Shown piece by piece: positions 36,444 to 46,999 of a stretch of 64,000 nucleotides of DNA (position 1 is its first letter; the number at the start of each line of letters is the position of its first letter). This DNA is from Blattabacterium cuenoti. Lineage in GTDB: Bacteria; Bacteroidota; Bacteroidia; Flavobacteriales; Blattabacteriaceae. The DNA is taken from assembly GCF_014251635.1 (NCBI RefSeq), contig NZ_CP059194.1, positions 62,001 to 126,000 of the forward strand, written 5' to 3'. A model generated the notes under the pieces. That model was not told where the DNA came from. It saw nothing but the letters and a program-made list of their open reading frames with translations, and did no database searches. The position numbers were made by a program, and so were the translations under genes.

Positions 36444-38138
36444 ATGGGAACAAAGTTATTCTATGGTTCAGAAATAGTAATAAAAGCACTCTTATATGAA
36501 GAGGTAGAATACATATTTGGATATCCAGGTGGTGCTATTATGCCAATATATGATTCTTTACACGATTATCTAGATTCCATTTCGCATATTCTTATGCGTC
36601 ACGAACAAGGATCTATTCATGCAGCACAAGGATACGCTAGAGCAACTGGAAAAATTGGTGTATGTTTTACAACTTCAGGTCCAGGCGCTACTAATTTAAT
36701 TACTGGATTAGCAGATGCTTTGATAGATAGTACCCCTATTGTCTGCATTACTGGACAAGTCTCTTCTCATTTATTAGGAACTGATGCTTTTCAAGAAACA
36801 AACATTATAGATATTTCTATTCCTGTAACAAAATGGAATATTCAAGTTTTAAAAGCGAAGGATATTTGTGAATCAATTCAAAAAGGATTTTTTATCGCTA
36901 AAAAAGGTAGACCAGGCCCTGTATTGATAGATATTACTAAAGATGCTCAGTTTCAAAAAACTGTGTTTCACTACACACGTTGTGAATATATAAAAAATTT
37001 TCATCCATATCCTTGTATAGAAAACGAAAAAATAATAGAAGCGGCAAATTTAATTAATTCGGCTAAAAGTCCTTTAATTCTTGTAGGTCAAGGAGTAATT
37101 TTAGCTGAAGCAGAAGAAGAATTTAAAGAATTTGTTGAAAAAACTGGAATTCCAGTAGCTAGTACTTTATTAGGATTAGGAGCGTTAAATAGTAATCATC
37201 ATTTATATGTAGGAATGTTAGGGATGCATGGTAATTATGCTCCTAATATTTTAACTAATCAATGTGATATTCTTATTGCGGTTGGTATGCGATTTGACGA
37301 TCGTGTAACTGGAGATATTAAAAAATATGCGAAACAAGCTAAAATCATTCATTTAGAGATAGATTCTTCTGAAATAGATAAAAATATTTTATGTCATATC
37401 CCAATTTTGGGAGATTGCAAAACATCTTTGAAAAAATTGATTTTCTATGTTAAAAAATATTTTCATAAAGAATGGATAGATAAATTTTTTCATCTTAAAG
37501 AAAAAGAGAAAGCTATAGTAATACAAGGTGATCTAAATCCAAAAAAAGAAGGGATTACCATGGGTGAAGTGATCAAATGGATCAATCTATATAAGCAAAA
37601 CAATGCGATTCTTGTAACTGACGTAGGACAACATCAAATGATAGCTTCAAGATATTTCAATTTTACTTACAAAAAAAGTCAAATAACTTCTGGAGGATTG
37701 GGGACTATGGGGTTTGCTTTACCTGCTTCTATAGGAGCTCGATTAGGATCGAAAAATAGACAAGTTATTTGCGTTGTAGGAGATGGAGGAATACAAATGA
37801 CAATACAAGAAATGGGAACTATTTTACAAAATAATATTCCCATTAAGATCATACTATTAAATAATAATTTTTTGGGAATGGTCCGTCAGTGGCAACAGCT
37901 TTTTTTTGATAAACGTTATTCCTGTACAGAATTAGTTAATCCAGATTTTATAAAATTAGCTAATGCTTATAACATAAAAGCAAAAAAAGTGAATAAAAGA
38001 GAAGAATTAAAAGAATCAGTAAAAAAAGCATTAAATCATGAAAAAGCATTTTTATTAGAAGTTGTAATAGAAAAAGAAGACAATGTTTTTCCTATGATTC
38101 CTGCAGGAGCCGCTGTAGATGAAATTCGTTTAACATAA
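36444..38138 (+). CDS. ilvB: Acetolactate synthase large subunit
   Basis: This is a ThDP-dependent acetohydroxyacid synthase. The catalytic glutamate lies in MRHEQGSIHAAQGYARATG. The ThDP/Mg motif is GDGGIQMTIQEMGTILQNN with the following NNNFLGMVRQWQ. ATG 36444 (MGTKLFYGSE) is preferred over TTG 36438, which directly abuts the ilvD stop. It pairs with the small ilvN product. Confidence 0.95.
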   Translation: MGTKLFYGSEIVIKALLYEEVEYIFGYPGGAIMPIYDSLHDYLDSISHILMRHEQGSIHAAQGYARATGKIGVCFTTSGPGATNLITGLADALIDSTPIVCITGQVSSHLLGTDAFQETNIIDISIPVTKWNIQVLKAKDICESIQKGFFIAKKGRPGPVLIDITKDAQFQKTVFHYTRCEYIKNFHPYPCIENEKIIEAANLINSAKSPLILVGQGVILAEAEEEFKEFVEKTGIPVASTLLGLGALNSNHHLYVGMLGMHGNYAPNILTNQCDILIAVGMRFDDRVTGDIKKYAKQAKIIHLEIDSSEIDKNILCHIPILGDCKTSLKKLIFYVKKYFHKEWIDKFFHLKEKEKAIVIQGDLNPKKEGITMGEVIKWINLYKQNNAILVTDVGQHQMIASRYFNFTYKKSQITSGGLGTMGFALPASIGARLGSKNRQVICVVGDGGIQMTIQEMGTILQNNIPIKIILLNNNFLGMVRQWQQLFFDKRYSCTELVNPDFIKLANAYNIKAKKVNKREELKESVKKALNHEKAFLLEVVIEKEDNVFPMIPAGAAVDEIRLT

Positions 38139-38166
38139 TTATAAAAATATAATAATATATAACACT

Positions 38167-38484
38167 ATGAAGTATCAATTTAGAATAATAATTTTAGGAG
38201 AAAAAGAAACAAGATTATTAAGTAGAATTCTTATTCTATTAAATCGAAGAAATCTAAAAACTAATCATATTAACGTAAATGTATCTAGTAATAATAAAAA
38301 TGAAACAATCAGAAATGTTCAATATCTTATTGACTTAGAATGCAAGGAAGAACAATTATTTAAAATCAAAAAATTAATTGAAAAGTTAATTGGAATTATT
38401 CATGTTTACTATTACAGATTAGAAGAAAAAAATTCCAGAAGAAATTCATGGAAAAAAATGGATTTACCACTAGCAACATATTAA
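38167..38484 (+). CDS. ilvN: Acetolactate synthase small subunit, ACT domain only
   Basis: This 105-residue protein holds an N-terminal ACT domain (FRIIILGEKETRLLSRILILLNRRNL), the feedback-sensing unit of AHAS. Common IlvN proteins are about 160 residues or more and carry a second C-terminal domain, which is absent here. It probably still activates IlvB, with possibly altered valine sensitivity. Position between ilvB and ilvC supports the call. Confidence 0.85.
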   Translation: MKYQFRIIILGEKETRLLSRILILLNRRNLKTNHINVNVSSNNKNETIRNVQYLIDLECKEEQLFKIKKLIEKLIGIIHVYYYRLEEKNSRRNSWKKMDLPLATY

Positions 38485-38513
38485 ATTCCTTAAATTAAAT
38501 TTAAACAAAAGTT

Positions 38514-39566
38514 ATGAAACTTAAATTTGGATCGATAGAAGAAACTATCATTACAAGAGATGAATTTCCATTATCTAAAGCTAGAGAAATTTTAAAAAAA
38601 GAAACTATTTCTGTTTTAGGTTATGGAGTTCAAGGTCCTGGACAATCTCTAAACTTAAGAGATAATGGATTTCAAGTGATAGTAGGACAAAGAAAACATT
38701 CTTTATCTTGGAAAAAAGCCTTAAAAGATGGATGGATAGAAGGTGAAAATCTTTTTTCTTTAGAAGAAGCTTCTGAAAAAGGAACAATACTCATGTATTT
38801 GTTATCAGATGCAGGACAAATCGCTTTTTGGCCTACTCTTAATAAATATTTAACTGAAGGAAAATCTTTATATTTTTCACATGGGTTTGGATTAACTTTT
38901 TGTAATCAAACAAAAATATCTCCTTCTAAAAATATAGATATTTTTTTAGTAGCCCCCAAAGGATCCGGAACTAGTTTAAGAAGACTTTTTAAACAAGGAA
39001 AAGGAATTAATTCCAGTTATGCTATTTATCAGGATTATAGTGGAAACAGTTTAAAAAAAACTTTGTCAATTGGAATTGGAATAGGTTCTGGATACTTATT
39101 TGAAACAAATTTTAAAAATGAAGTCTATTCTGATTTAGTAGGAGAAAGAGGGACTTTGATGGGAGCTATACAAGGCATTTTTTCTGCACAATACCAAATA
39201 TTACGAGATAAAGGGCATTCTCCTTCAGAATCTTTTAACGAAACAGTAGAAGAATTAACTCAAAGTTTAATGCCACTTGTATCTGAAAAAGGAATGGATT
39301 GGATGTATGCTAATTGCTCTACCACTGCACAAAGAGGCGCTTTAGATTGGTGGAAAAAATTTAGAGATGCTACTCTTCCAATATTTCAAGAATTATATGA
39401 AGAAGTTTCTTCTGGCAATGAAGCAAAAAGAATTATTAAAGCTAATAGTCATATAAATTATAGAGAAGAATTACAAAAAGAATTGAAAGACCTAAGAAAA
39501 AGTGAATTATGGAAAGTAGGATCCATGATTCGTAATCTTAGACCGGAAAAAAAAGATCAAAATTAA
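38514..39566 (+). CDS. ilvC: Ketol-acid reductoisomerase
   Basis: This is a 350-residue short-form KARI. The NADPH Rossmann site is VLGYGVQGPGQSLNLRDNG, and the catalytic domain includes DLVGERGTLMGAIQG and ANCSTTAQRGALDWW. The GPGQ variant of the nucleotide loop resembles Bacteroidota enzymes. It converts acetolactates to dihydroxy-acids, the step before IlvD. Confidence 0.95.
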   Translation: MKLKFGSIEETIITRDEFPLSKAREILKKETISVLGYGVQGPGQSLNLRDNGFQVIVGQRKHSLSWKKALKDGWIEGENLFSLEEASEKGTILMYLLSDAGQIAFWPTLNKYLTEGKSLYFSHGFGLTFCNQTKISPSKNIDIFLVAPKGSGTSLRRLFKQGKGINSSYAIYQDYSGNSLKKTLSIGIGIGSGYLFETNFKNEVYSDLVGERGTLMGAIQGIFSAQYQILRDKGHSPSESFNETVEELTQSLMPLVSEKGMDWMYANCSTTAQRGALDWWKKFRDATLPIFQELYEEVSSGNEAKRIIKANSHINYREELQKELKDLRKSELWKVGSMIRNLRPEKKDQN

Positions 39567-39596
39567 TAAGATTTACTCATTTTTATTTTTAAAGGA

Positions 39597-40871
39597 TTGA
39601 AAAATAAGTTTAAAGGATATTTTCCTTCTTACAAAGAAATAATTAAAGCTAAAAATATATTAAAAGATATCATTTATGAAACTCCATTACAGAAAAATTA
39701 TATTTTATCAGAAAAATATAAAGCTAATATTTTTCTAAAAAGAGAAGACTTACAAATCATACGTTCATACAAAATTAGAGGAGCTTATAATAAAATTAAA
39801 AGTTTATCTCATACAGAACCAGAACAACTTAAAAAAGGGATTATTTGTGCAAGTGCAGGGAATCATGCACAAGGGGTAGCTTATTCTTGCAGTATATTAA
39901 AAATACAGGGAAAAATCTATATGCCTAGCACTACTCCTAAACAAAAAGTGGAAAGAGTAAAAATGTTTGGAAAAGAATATGTTGAAATTATTCTTATAGG
40001 AGATACTTTTGATGCAGTCAGTTATGAAGCAATGAAAGATTGTAAAAAAAATGAAAAAATTTTTATTCATCCTTTTGATGATATTAAAATTATTGAAGGG
40101 CAAGCTACTGTTGGATTAGAAATATTACAACAATCTATTTCAGATATAGATTATGTTTTTATTCCTGTTGGAGGAGGGGGATTAGCTTCTGGTGTAAGTA
40201 GTCATTTTAAAGAATTTAGTCCTAAGACTAAAATCATAGGAGTAGAACCTCAAGGAGCTCCATCTATGAGTTATTCTTTAAAAAAAGGAAAAATTGTTGA
40301 ATTAAAAACAATAAATAGATTTATTGATGGAGCTTCAGTTAAAAAAGTAGGAGAATTAAATTTTAATATATGTAATCAAACATTATTTGAGATTATAACT
40401 GTTCCTGAGGGAAAAGTTTGCACAACAATTTTGGATTTATACAATTTAGAAGCTATTGTTGCAGAACCTGCTGGAGCTCTTTCAATAGCGGCTTTAGATT
40501 TTTATTCTGATAAAATAAAAGGAAAAACCATTGTTTGCATTTTAAGTGGAGGAAATAATGATATTACTAGAACGGAAGAGATTAGAGAAAGATCTCTTTT
40601 GTATGAAGAAAAAAAACATTATTTTATTGTAAAATTTCCACAAAGAGCTGGTGCTTTAAAAGAATTTGTGAATAATATTTTGGGGACAAAAGATGATATT
40701 ACCTATTTTGAATATTCTAAAAAAACTTCTAAAGAAGAAGGACCAGCAGTAATAGGAATAGAATTGGCAGATAAAAACGAATTTTCTGGATTACTAGGAA
40801 GAATGAAAAAATATAAGGTTCATTTTCAATATTTAAATAAAAATCCAGATTTATTTCGTGTTCTTATATGA
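39597..40871 (+). CDS. ilvA: Threonine dehydratase (deaminase), biosynthetic
   Basis: This 424-residue PLP enzyme makes 2-oxobutyrate for isoleucine. The PLP lysine is in SYKIRGAYNKI; ASAGNHAQGVAYSC and the VGGGGLASG phosphate loop are intact. The C-terminal ~85 residues (YFIVKFPQRAGALKEFV onward) form a single ACT-like regulatory domain. The start is TTG 39597 with AAAGGA immediately upstream; no suitable ATG exists near the N-terminus. Confidence 0.93.
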   Translation: MKNKFKGYFPSYKEIIKAKNILKDIIYETPLQKNYILSEKYKANIFLKREDLQIIRSYKIRGAYNKIKSLSHTEPEQLKKGIICASAGNHAQGVAYSCSILKIQGKIYMPSTTPKQKVERVKMFGKEYVEIILIGDTFDAVSYEAMKDCKKNEKIFIHPFDDIKIIEGQATVGLEILQQSISDIDYVFIPVGGGGLASGVSSHFKEFSPKTKIIGVEPQGAPSMSYSLKKGKIVELKTINRFIDGASVKKVGELNFNICNQTLFEIITVPEGKVCTTILDLYNLEAIVAEPAGALSIAALDFYSDKIKGKTIVCILSGGNNDITRTEEIRERSLLYEEKKHYFIVKFPQRAGALKEFVNNILGTKDDITYFEYSKKTSKEEGPAVIGIELADKNEFSGLLGRMKKYKVHFQYLNKNPDLFRVLI

Positions 40872-40886
40872 AAGAATAAATATGAT

Positions 40887-40900
40887 AAAATAATTATTTT
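40887..40900. repeat. 14-bp palindrome 3' of tRNA-Leu(GAG)
   Basis: AAAATAATTATTTT is self-complementary and lies one base beyond the tRNA 3' end and 15 bases after the ilvA stop. It could act as a weak bidirectional transcription end, or be chance in AT-rich DNA. Confidence 0.35.
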
Positions 40901-40901
40901 G

Positions 40902-40986
40902 TACCCACGACTGGATTTGAACCAGCACATCCTTATCGGATACCACCCCCTCAAAGTGGCGTGTCTACCATTTTCACCACGTGGGT
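40902..40986 (-). tRNA. tRNA-Leu, anticodon GAG
   Basis: On the minus strand an 85-nt cloverleaf is visible: acceptor ACCCACG/CGTGGGT with discriminator A, the D-arm TGGTGAAAATGGTAGACAC, anticodon stem CCACT/GGTGG with loop TTGAGGG (anticodon GAG), a long class II variable arm (TATCC...GGATG) and T-loop TTCAAAT. CCA is not encoded. A 14-bp palindrome (40887-40900) lies just past its 3' end. Confidence 0.95.
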
Positions 40987-41161
40987 ATTACATCCCAAAA
41001 AAATAAAATTTCAATTTATCATTTACTATATCATATGAATAATTGAATAATAAAATCCATATCTGCATATCTATTCAAATATATAATTTCTTGATATTTC
41101 ATCAAAAAAAAATATAAGCTATCTTTGAATGAATTATGAATTCTATTCAAATCAAAATAAT

Positions 41162-41872
41162 ATGAATATAGCAATAATAGGATATGGAAAAATGGGAAAA
41201 GCTGTAGAGAGAATAGCAAAAATTAGAAATCATAAAATTTCATTATGTTATGATGGAACTCCTTCTTTACATTTATTGAATAATTCAAATTCAGATGTAG
41301 CAATAGAATTTAGTCAACCTGATTCTGCATTCAACAATGTAAAAATTTGTATAGAAAATGATATTCCTATAGTGAGTGGAACTACAGGATGGCTAGAAAA
41401 ATTTAAAATTATTAGAAAAATATGTAAAGAAAAAAATGGATCTTTTTTATATTCTTCAAATTTTAGTATTGGAATGAATATTTTTTTTGAAATTAATCAA
41501 AAATTATCAAAATTATTACATTCATATTCTAAAGATTATGAAGTTACAATAGAGGAAATTCATCATAAGGAAAAAATAGATAAACCCAGTGGAACTGCAC
41601 TTTCTCTAGCAAGAGATATAGTAAACAATAAAATGAAAGATACATGGATTTTGGATGATAAAAAAACAAAAAATCAGATTTTAATTTTATCAAAAAGGTT
41701 GAATAATGTTCCCGGAATACATATCGTAAAATATGAATCTAAAATGGAGGATATAAAAATACAACATAAAGCTCATAGTAGAGAAGGATTTGCTTTGGGA
41801 GCAGTTATTTCTGCAGAATGGATCCAAAATAAAAAAGGAATTTTTTCTATGAAAGAGGTTTTAGGAATATAA
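41162..41872 (+). CDS. dapB: 4-hydroxy-tetrahydrodipicolinate reductase
   Basis: This is DapB of lysine/diaminopimelate synthesis, 236 residues from this start. The NAD(P)H site is IAIIGYGKMGKAVERIA. The catalytic EIHHKEKIDKPSGTAL segment is intact. ATG 41162 (MNIAIIGYG) is chosen because the Rossmann strand follows directly; the ATG at 41129 would add 11 unrelated residues. Confidence 0.93.
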   Translation: MNIAIIGYGKMGKAVERIAKIRNHKISLCYDGTPSLHLLNNSNSDVAIEFSQPDSAFNNVKICIENDIPIVSGTTGWLEKFKIIRKICKEKNGSFLYSSNFSIGMNIFFEINQKLSKLLHSYSKDYEVTIEEIHHKEKIDKPSGTALSLARDIVNNKMKDTWILDDKKTKNQILILSKRLNNVPGIHIVKYESKMEDIKIQHKAHSREGFALGAVISAEWIQNKKGIFSMKEVLGI

Positions 41873-41893
41873 AGGAATATAAAATATCTTTTT

Positions 41894-43390
41894 ATGCTTC
41901 AATATTTTATTTTTAGTGGGGTTTTTTTATTTTTTGAACATGTTTTTCATATTTTGGGTACATGGAAATTTTATAAAAAATTGGGGATAAAATCTTGGAA
42001 GATTTTTATTCCCATATATAATATTTTCATTCTTTTAAAAATTTATAAAAAATCTATATGGTGGATTTTTCTATTACTTGTTCCATTAACTAGTATAATG
42101 TTAATTTTTATTTTGTGGATGGATTTAATTTTTTCGTTTTTAGAAAAAACGAAAAAAAATATTATTTTATTTTTCTTATCTGCAGGTTTATATATTTTTT
42201 ACATAAATTTTTTTAAAAAAATTCAGTTATTAAAAATTGAAAATATAAATGTAAATGCAAAAAAAAAAGAAGATAATATAGGAATTTTATTAGCTGTGAT
42301 TTTTTCTTTTATCACTCATACTTATATAGTTCAACCTTTTGTTATTCCTACTTCTTCTATGGAAAAAACTTTATTGGTAGGAGATTTTATACTAGTCAGT
42401 AAAATTCATTATGGATTACGAATGCCTATGTCTCCTATCTCTATTCCTTTTACACATAATAATATTATTGGAAATATAAAATCTTATATTTCTATTTTTC
42501 AATGGCCTTATTTTCGTTTTCCTTCCATACAGACTGTGCAAAGAAATGATATAATCGTCTTTAATTTTCCTAAAGATTATCATCATAAAATAATAGATAG
42601 AAAAGATCATTATATTAAACGTTGTGTAGGGTTACCAGGAGATTTAATCTCCATTAAAAATGGAATTTTATTTGTTAATCATAAAAAAGAAAAATTTTTT
42701 TCTGAAAAACAACAAGCTTATTTTATTAAAACGGAAAATATTCCTTTAAATATAGAATATCTTAAAAATAAAATGGATATTGAAGATATTGAATATATTG
42801 GGGAAAAGAATGATGAATTTTTTTATCAAATTATGTTGAACGAAAAAAAAGCAGATCAGATAAAAAATTTATTCGAAAACATAGTTTTTATAAAAAAATA
42901 TATTCTTCCTATTCATTTTAAAGAGCATTCTATATTTTCTAATTATTTTGATTGGAATAGAGATTTTTTTGGCCCATTACATACCCCTAAAAAAGGGGAA
43001 TTCATTAAATTAAATTCAAAAAATATTCATGTTTATAATGATATTTTTACTTATGAAAAAGTTAATAAATTCGATATTTTTTATAAAAAATATTATAAAG
43101 TAAAAAATAATTATTATTTTATGATGGGGGATAATAGACATAATTCATCCGATTCTCGTTATTGGGGTTTTGTTCCAGAAGATCATATAGTAGGAAAACC
43201 TATATTCATATGGATGAGTATCGATTGGAATAGAGAAAGTCCTTTAAATATGTTTCATTGGAAATTTCGTTGGGACCGCATCATGAAAACAATAAACGGA
43301 AAACATTCTTATTTGTCTTTATTTTTTTTGTTTTCATTTGTATATTTAATTTATTTTTTGTTTAAAAACGAAAAATCATCAACTCAATAA
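41894..43390 (+). CDS. lepB: Signal peptidase I
   Basis: This 498-residue S26 peptidase is of the long Bacteroidota type. N-terminal membrane segments (about residues 1-120) precede the catalytic serine region [23 protein letters not shown]. The lysine region is [13 protein letters not shown], and the late box is [20 protein letters not shown] ~130-residue insertion separates the last two. A C-terminal hydrophobic helix is present. Its 3' end overlaps the convergent rhomboid gene by 7 bases. Confidence 0.94.
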   Translation: MLQYFIFSGVFLFFEHVFHILGTWKFYKKLGIKSWKIFIPIYNIFILLKIYKKSIWWIFLLLVPLTSIMLIFILWMDLIFSFLEKTKKNIILFFLSAGLYIFYINFFKKIQLLKIENINVNAKKKEDNIGILLAVIFSFITHTYIVQPFVIPTSSMEKTLLVGDFILVSKIHYGLRMPMSPISIPFTHNNIIGNIKSYISIFQWPYFRFPSIQTVQRNDIIVFNFPKDYHHKIIDRKDHYIKRCVGLPGDLISIKNGILFVNHKKEKFFSEKQQAYFIKTENIPLNIEYLKNKMDIEDIEYIGEKNDEFFYQIMLNEKKADQIKNLFENIVFIKKYILPIHFKEHSIFSNYFDWNRDFFGPLHTPKKGEFIKLNSKNIHVYNDIFTYEKVNKFDIFYKKYYKVKNNYYFMMGDNRHNSSDSRYWGFVPEDHIVGKPIFIWMSIDWNRESPLNMFHWKFRWDRIMKTINGKHSYLSLFFLFSFVYLIYFLFKNEKSSTQ

Positions 43391-44079
43391 AAAGTGTTTC
43401 TTTTAAAAAAACTTCCTATAAAATAACCAGATAAAATGCCACCGATATGGGCAAAATGAGCAACTCCAGGCGCTAAATTAAAAACAGACGAAATAAAACT
43501 TCCAAAAATAAAAATGATCAGAGCTTTCCTAACTGCTATTGGAAAGGGAAAAGGGAGAATAAAAATTTTATGTTCCGGAAAAAATTTAGCAAAAGCTCCT
43601 ACTATTCCACTAACAGCTCCAGAAGCCCCCATCATAGGAGAATACATAGAGCTATAAATATTAATTTTTTGTTCTTCATTTAAATAATCTAACGTTTTTT
43701 TAGCTTGCGAAAAATCTAAAGTTTGAACAAAGTAATATAAAACACTAGTATTAAAAATAATTTGAAATAATGCGGCTAAAATACCTGATAAAAAATATAT
43801 AATTATAAATTTTTTAACCCCTAACAGAGTTTCTATTTGTCCTCCAAACATGAATAAAGCCAACATATTAAAAATTATATGCAAAAAAAGTCGTTTAGAG
43901 TGTACAAACATATGAGTCAAAATTTGATAGAATTCAAATCGTTCATCTAAAGGATGATATAATGAAAGTAAGGACTCTATTTTATATTGTGAAAAAACAA
44001 AAATAGCTGTATACACAAGTATATTTATACTAATTAAATGTTTGACAGCATCTGAATGAAAATTTGTATAAAAATTCAC
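43384..44079 (-). CDS. Rhomboid-family intramembrane serine protease
   Basis: This is a 231-residue rhomboid. Helix 2 carries [17 protein letters not shown]; the catalytic serine is in [13 protein letters not shown] and the catalytic histidine in [14 protein letters not shown], so it should be active. Substrates are unknown. Flavobacteria often carry rhomboids beside mutL, as here; the gap to mutL is 3 bp. Confidence 0.92.
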   Translation of the reverse strand: MNFYTNFHSDAVKHLISINILVYTAIFVFSQYKIESLLSLYHPLDERFEFYQILTHMFVHSKRLFLHIIFNMLALFMFGGQIETLLGVKKFIIIYFLSGILAALFQIIFNTSVLYYFVQTLDFSQAKKTLDYLNEEQKINIYSSMYSPMMGASGAVSGIVGAFAKFFPEHKIFILPFPFPIAVRKALIIFIFGSFISSVFNLAPGVAHFAHIGGILSGYFIGSFFKRNTFY

Positions 44080-44082
44080 TTT

Positions 44083-45813
44083 TTAAAAAAGGTTTTTGCT
44101 TAATACAAAAAATATAGGATCTCCTGAATACGTATAATTTGGGTTTTGACAAGAAAATAAATCTTTAATTATACATTCCATTTTTTCAGGATATAATTTT
44201 GTGCCGTATTTTATAGACGCGGATTTGGATATAATTTGAAGAAGTTTTTTTTTATTATTTTTTTCTCCTTTAATAAAATTAGATGTTATAATATTTTGAA
44301 TAACTTCAACCAAGATATTTTGATGAATCTTTTCAGGTACAGAATACAAATAAGCTGATTCGTTACAAATATATAAATGAAATCCAAGATTGATCAAGTC
44401 ATTTTTTATATTATTCAAAGAAATAGATTCTTTTTTTAAAAGATTTACTTTTATAGGAAAAATGAATTGTTGACTTACCAAGTTTTTTTTTCTTAAAAAA
44501 AATTCAAATAATATGTTTTGATGTGCTCTATGTTGATCTACCAATATTATGTACTTATTATTCAATACAAAAATTATATACCTTCTGTTAATCTGAAGAG
44601 TCTTTATTTCTGTTTTATGAGAAACATAATCATATAATTCATTCGTTAAATTTTTGAATATATTAGAATCAGATTCATTTTCATTGATTTTATTAACCCA
44701 ATTTTCTAGTTGTATGACTTTTTCTTTCTCAGAAAGTTTATCGTAAAAATTATTTAATAAATAATCCTTTTTTATGGATTTACAAGATAAAAAAATATCA
44801 TAGTTTTTTAATTCTTTATTTTTTATTTTATATTGATGAAATAGGATGTTTTTAATTTCTTGTTGAATCATTACACCAATCATCTCTTCTTCTTCTAATT
44901 TCACTTCTTTTTTCGTTGGGTGGATATTCCAATTTATTAAACTAGAATCTAAAAAAATAAAAATAAAATAAGAAGCTGTTTTGAAATCTTTTAAAAAACC
45001 ATCATAAGCATGAACAATTTTTTTATGTAAAAATAGATGTGTAACACAACGTCGATTAACCCATAAAAATTGATCTCCCTTTTTTATAGAACTATCTGGA
45101 ATACTAACAAATCCTTCTATAAGGATTCTATTTTTTTTTATAAATATAGAAACTAAATTTTTTCTTTTATTTTTAATAATTTCTTTGATTCTTTCTATTA
45201 AAGAAGTTTTTTTTAAATAAAAAATAATTTTATCGTTATGATAAAAGCGATATGTTATATTTCTGTGTGCTAGAACAATTTTATAAAATTCATAAATAAT
45301 ATGTTGAAATTCTATTCTATCAGATTTTAAGAATTGCCTCCTAGCGGGAAGTTTATAAAAAATATTTCTTACAGAAACTCTTGTTCCTTTAAGAATATTT
45401 ATAGGAATTTGTTTTTTTATTTTTCCTTCTTGCACAAAAAGGTGAATTCCTAGTAGATTTTCTTGATTTTTAGTTTGGATCTCTAATTGAGAAATAAAGG
45501 CTATAGAAGCTAAAGCTTCCCCCCTGAAACCTTTTGTTTTAATTTTTAAAATATCATCAGTTTTTTTAATTTTTGAAGTAGCATGTCTTTGAATACTCAT
45601 TTTAGCATCATCAATACTCATTCCTATTCCATCATCTATCAATTGAATCAATGTTTTCCCTGAATCTTTGATAAAAATATTAATCGTTTTAGCGTTTGCA
45701 TCTATTGCATTCTCTAAAAGTTCTCTTAAAACAGAAGAAGGACGTTGGATTACCTCTCCTGCAGCTATTTGTTGAATCACTTTTTCAGGCAAAAATTGAA
45801 TAATATTTTTCAT
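44083..45813 (-). CDS. mutL: DNA mismatch repair protein MutL
   Basis: This 576-residue MutL has the GHKL ATPase motifs ELLENAIDA, DDGIGM and GFRGEALASI. The C-terminal dimerisation domain contains DQHRAHQNILFEFF, resembling the DQHA(x)2E(x)4E endonuclease motif in Bacteroidota form. mutS is not in the window. Retaining it suggests mismatch repair still functions despite extreme AT bias. Confidence 0.95.
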   Translation of the reverse strand: MKNIIQFLPEKVIQQIAAGEVIQRPSSVLRELLENAIDANAKTINIFIKDSGKTLIQLIDDGIGMSIDDAKMSIQRHATSKIKKTDDILKIKTKGFRGEALASIAFISQLEIQTKNQENLLGIHLFVQEGKIKKQIPINILKGTRVSVRNIFYKLPARRQFLKSDRIEFQHIIYEFYKIVLAHRNITYRFYHNDKIIFYLKKTSLIERIKEIIKNKRKNLVSIFIKKNRILIEGFVSIPDSSIKKGDQFLWVNRRCVTHLFLHKKIVHAYDGFLKDFKTASYFIFIFLDSSLINWNIHPTKKEVKLEEEEMIGVMIQQEIKNILFHQYKIKNKELKNYDIFLSCKSIKKDYLLNNFYDKLSEKEKVIQLENWVNKINENESDSNIFKNLTNELYDYVSHKTEIKTLQINRRYIIFVLNNKYIILVDQHRAHQNILFEFFLRKKNLVSQQFIFPIKVNLLKKESISLNNIKNDLINLGFHLYICNESAYLYSVPEKIHQNILVEVIQNIITSNFIKGEKNNKKKLLQIISKSASIKYGTKLYPEKMECIIKDLFSCQNPNYTYSGDPIFFVLSKNLF

Positions 45814-46302
45814 TTATTTTATAGATTTTCTAAATAAAGACATATATATAGCTGTTTTAGCACATTCTATTCCCTTATTTCCATTTTTTCCGCCTGATCT
45901 ATCAAAAGATTGTTGTTGATTCCTATCAGAAAGGACACAAAATATAACAGGAACATCATATAGTATGTTAATATCTTTAATACCATGCGAAATAGCTTGA
46001 CATAGATATTCAAAATGAGGAGTATCTCCTTGTATCAGGGATCCTATTGCAATGATTGAATCAAAATTGTAACAATGAGCTATTTTTTTAGAAGAATAAA
46101 TTAGTTCATAACTTCCAGGAACTTCCCAAGTTTGAATTTTTTCTTTCAATACTCCTGATTGAATTAAAGTTTCATAAGCTCCTTTATATAATCTACTCGT
46201 AATTTCTCTATTCCATAGAGAAACAACAATAGCAAATTTCAAATTTGCATTTTTTATTTTTTCTTTATCTAATAAATAAGCAGGATTTGTCTTCATAAAC
46301 AT
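45814..46302 (-). CDS. ribH: 6,7-dimethyl-8-ribityllumazine synthase
   Basis: This is the 162-residue penultimate enzyme of riboflavin synthesis. Conserved blocks are VVSLWNREIT, WEVPGSYELIYSSKKIA, AIGSLIQGDTPHFEYLC and FCVLSDRNQQQSFDRSGGKNGNKG. It abuts the mutL start with no gap and lies in the flavobacterial TPR-ribH-mutL cluster. Confidence 0.96.
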   Translation of the reverse strand: MFMKTNPAYLLDKEKIKNANLKFAIVVSLWNREITSRLYKGAYETLIQSGVLKEKIQTWEVPGSYELIYSSKKIAHCYNFDSIIAIGSLIQGDTPHFEYLCQAISHGIKDINILYDVPVIFCVLSDRNQQQSFDRSGGKNGNKGIECAKTAIYMSLFRKSIK

Positions 46303-46305
46303 AAT

Positions 46306-46917
46306 TTATAACTTATTTTCAATAAACATAAGATATTTTTCAATGTTTTTTTTATACAAAAAAAAAGGATATTTTTTTTCTATTTTTTTTAAAAAATATT
46401 TAGAATCTTTATATCTTTTCATATAAAAATTGAGTAACGCTATTTTGTAATAATAAAGAGGAGTCGTGATTTCATTTTCTCTTATATTTGCTGCTATGAT
46501 GTAATTTTTTAAAGCTTCTTTTTTATTTTTTATTTGACTGAAAGCATCACCTATAATTCCGTATTTCATAGAAGATAAAATTTCATCTTTTGCGGAAAAA
46601 CTTGTCATCATTTTTATAGACTCTTTGTAGTCCCCCAACTTATAATAGCAAATTCCTGCATAAAATTTAGATATATTTCCTGCTTTAGTGAAAGGAAATT
46701 TAGAAGCTATCCCTGAAAATCCTAAATAATTAATTTTAATATTTTTTTTATTTAAGGCCTTATCTATGTCTCCTTGAGAAAGATATTGTTGAGCATAACT
46801 CAATTCTTTCATCGCTTTTTCTTCTGAGGGGTATAATAAAAATTTATTTAAAAGAAAATATGTCCCCGTTATTATGATTATAAATATGATAGAAAAAAAA
46901 ATTGTCTTTACTTTCAT
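46306..46917 (-). CDS. TPR-repeat protein with N-terminal membrane anchor
   Basis: This protein has 203 residues from ATG 46917 (MKVKTIFFSIIFIIIITG). One N-terminal membrane helix (about residues 4-24) is followed by helical repeats typical of TPRs, for example YAGICYYKLGDYKESIKMMTSF and YYKIALLNFYMKRYKDSKYFL. It is in the position of the conserved flavobacterial TPR protein upstream of ribH and resembles YfgM/BamD-like scaffolds. An ATG at 46965 would place 16 extra residues before the helix. The function is unknown. Confidence 0.85.
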   Translation of the reverse strand: MKVKTIFFSIIFIIIITGTYFLLNKFLLYPSEEKAMKELSYAQQYLSQGDIDKALNKKNIKINYLGFSGIASKFPFTKAGNISKFYAGICYYKLGDYKESIKMMTSFSAKDEILSSMKYGIIGDAFSQIKNKKEALKNYIIAANIRENEITTPLYYYKIALLNFYMKRYKDSKYFLKKIEKKYPFFLYKKNIEKYLMFIENKL

Positions 46918-46999
46918 GTCATGACATTGATTTATTACAAAAATGTAACTATAATATTCTATCAAATTTAATTTTTTTCATTTTAATGCTATATATTAT

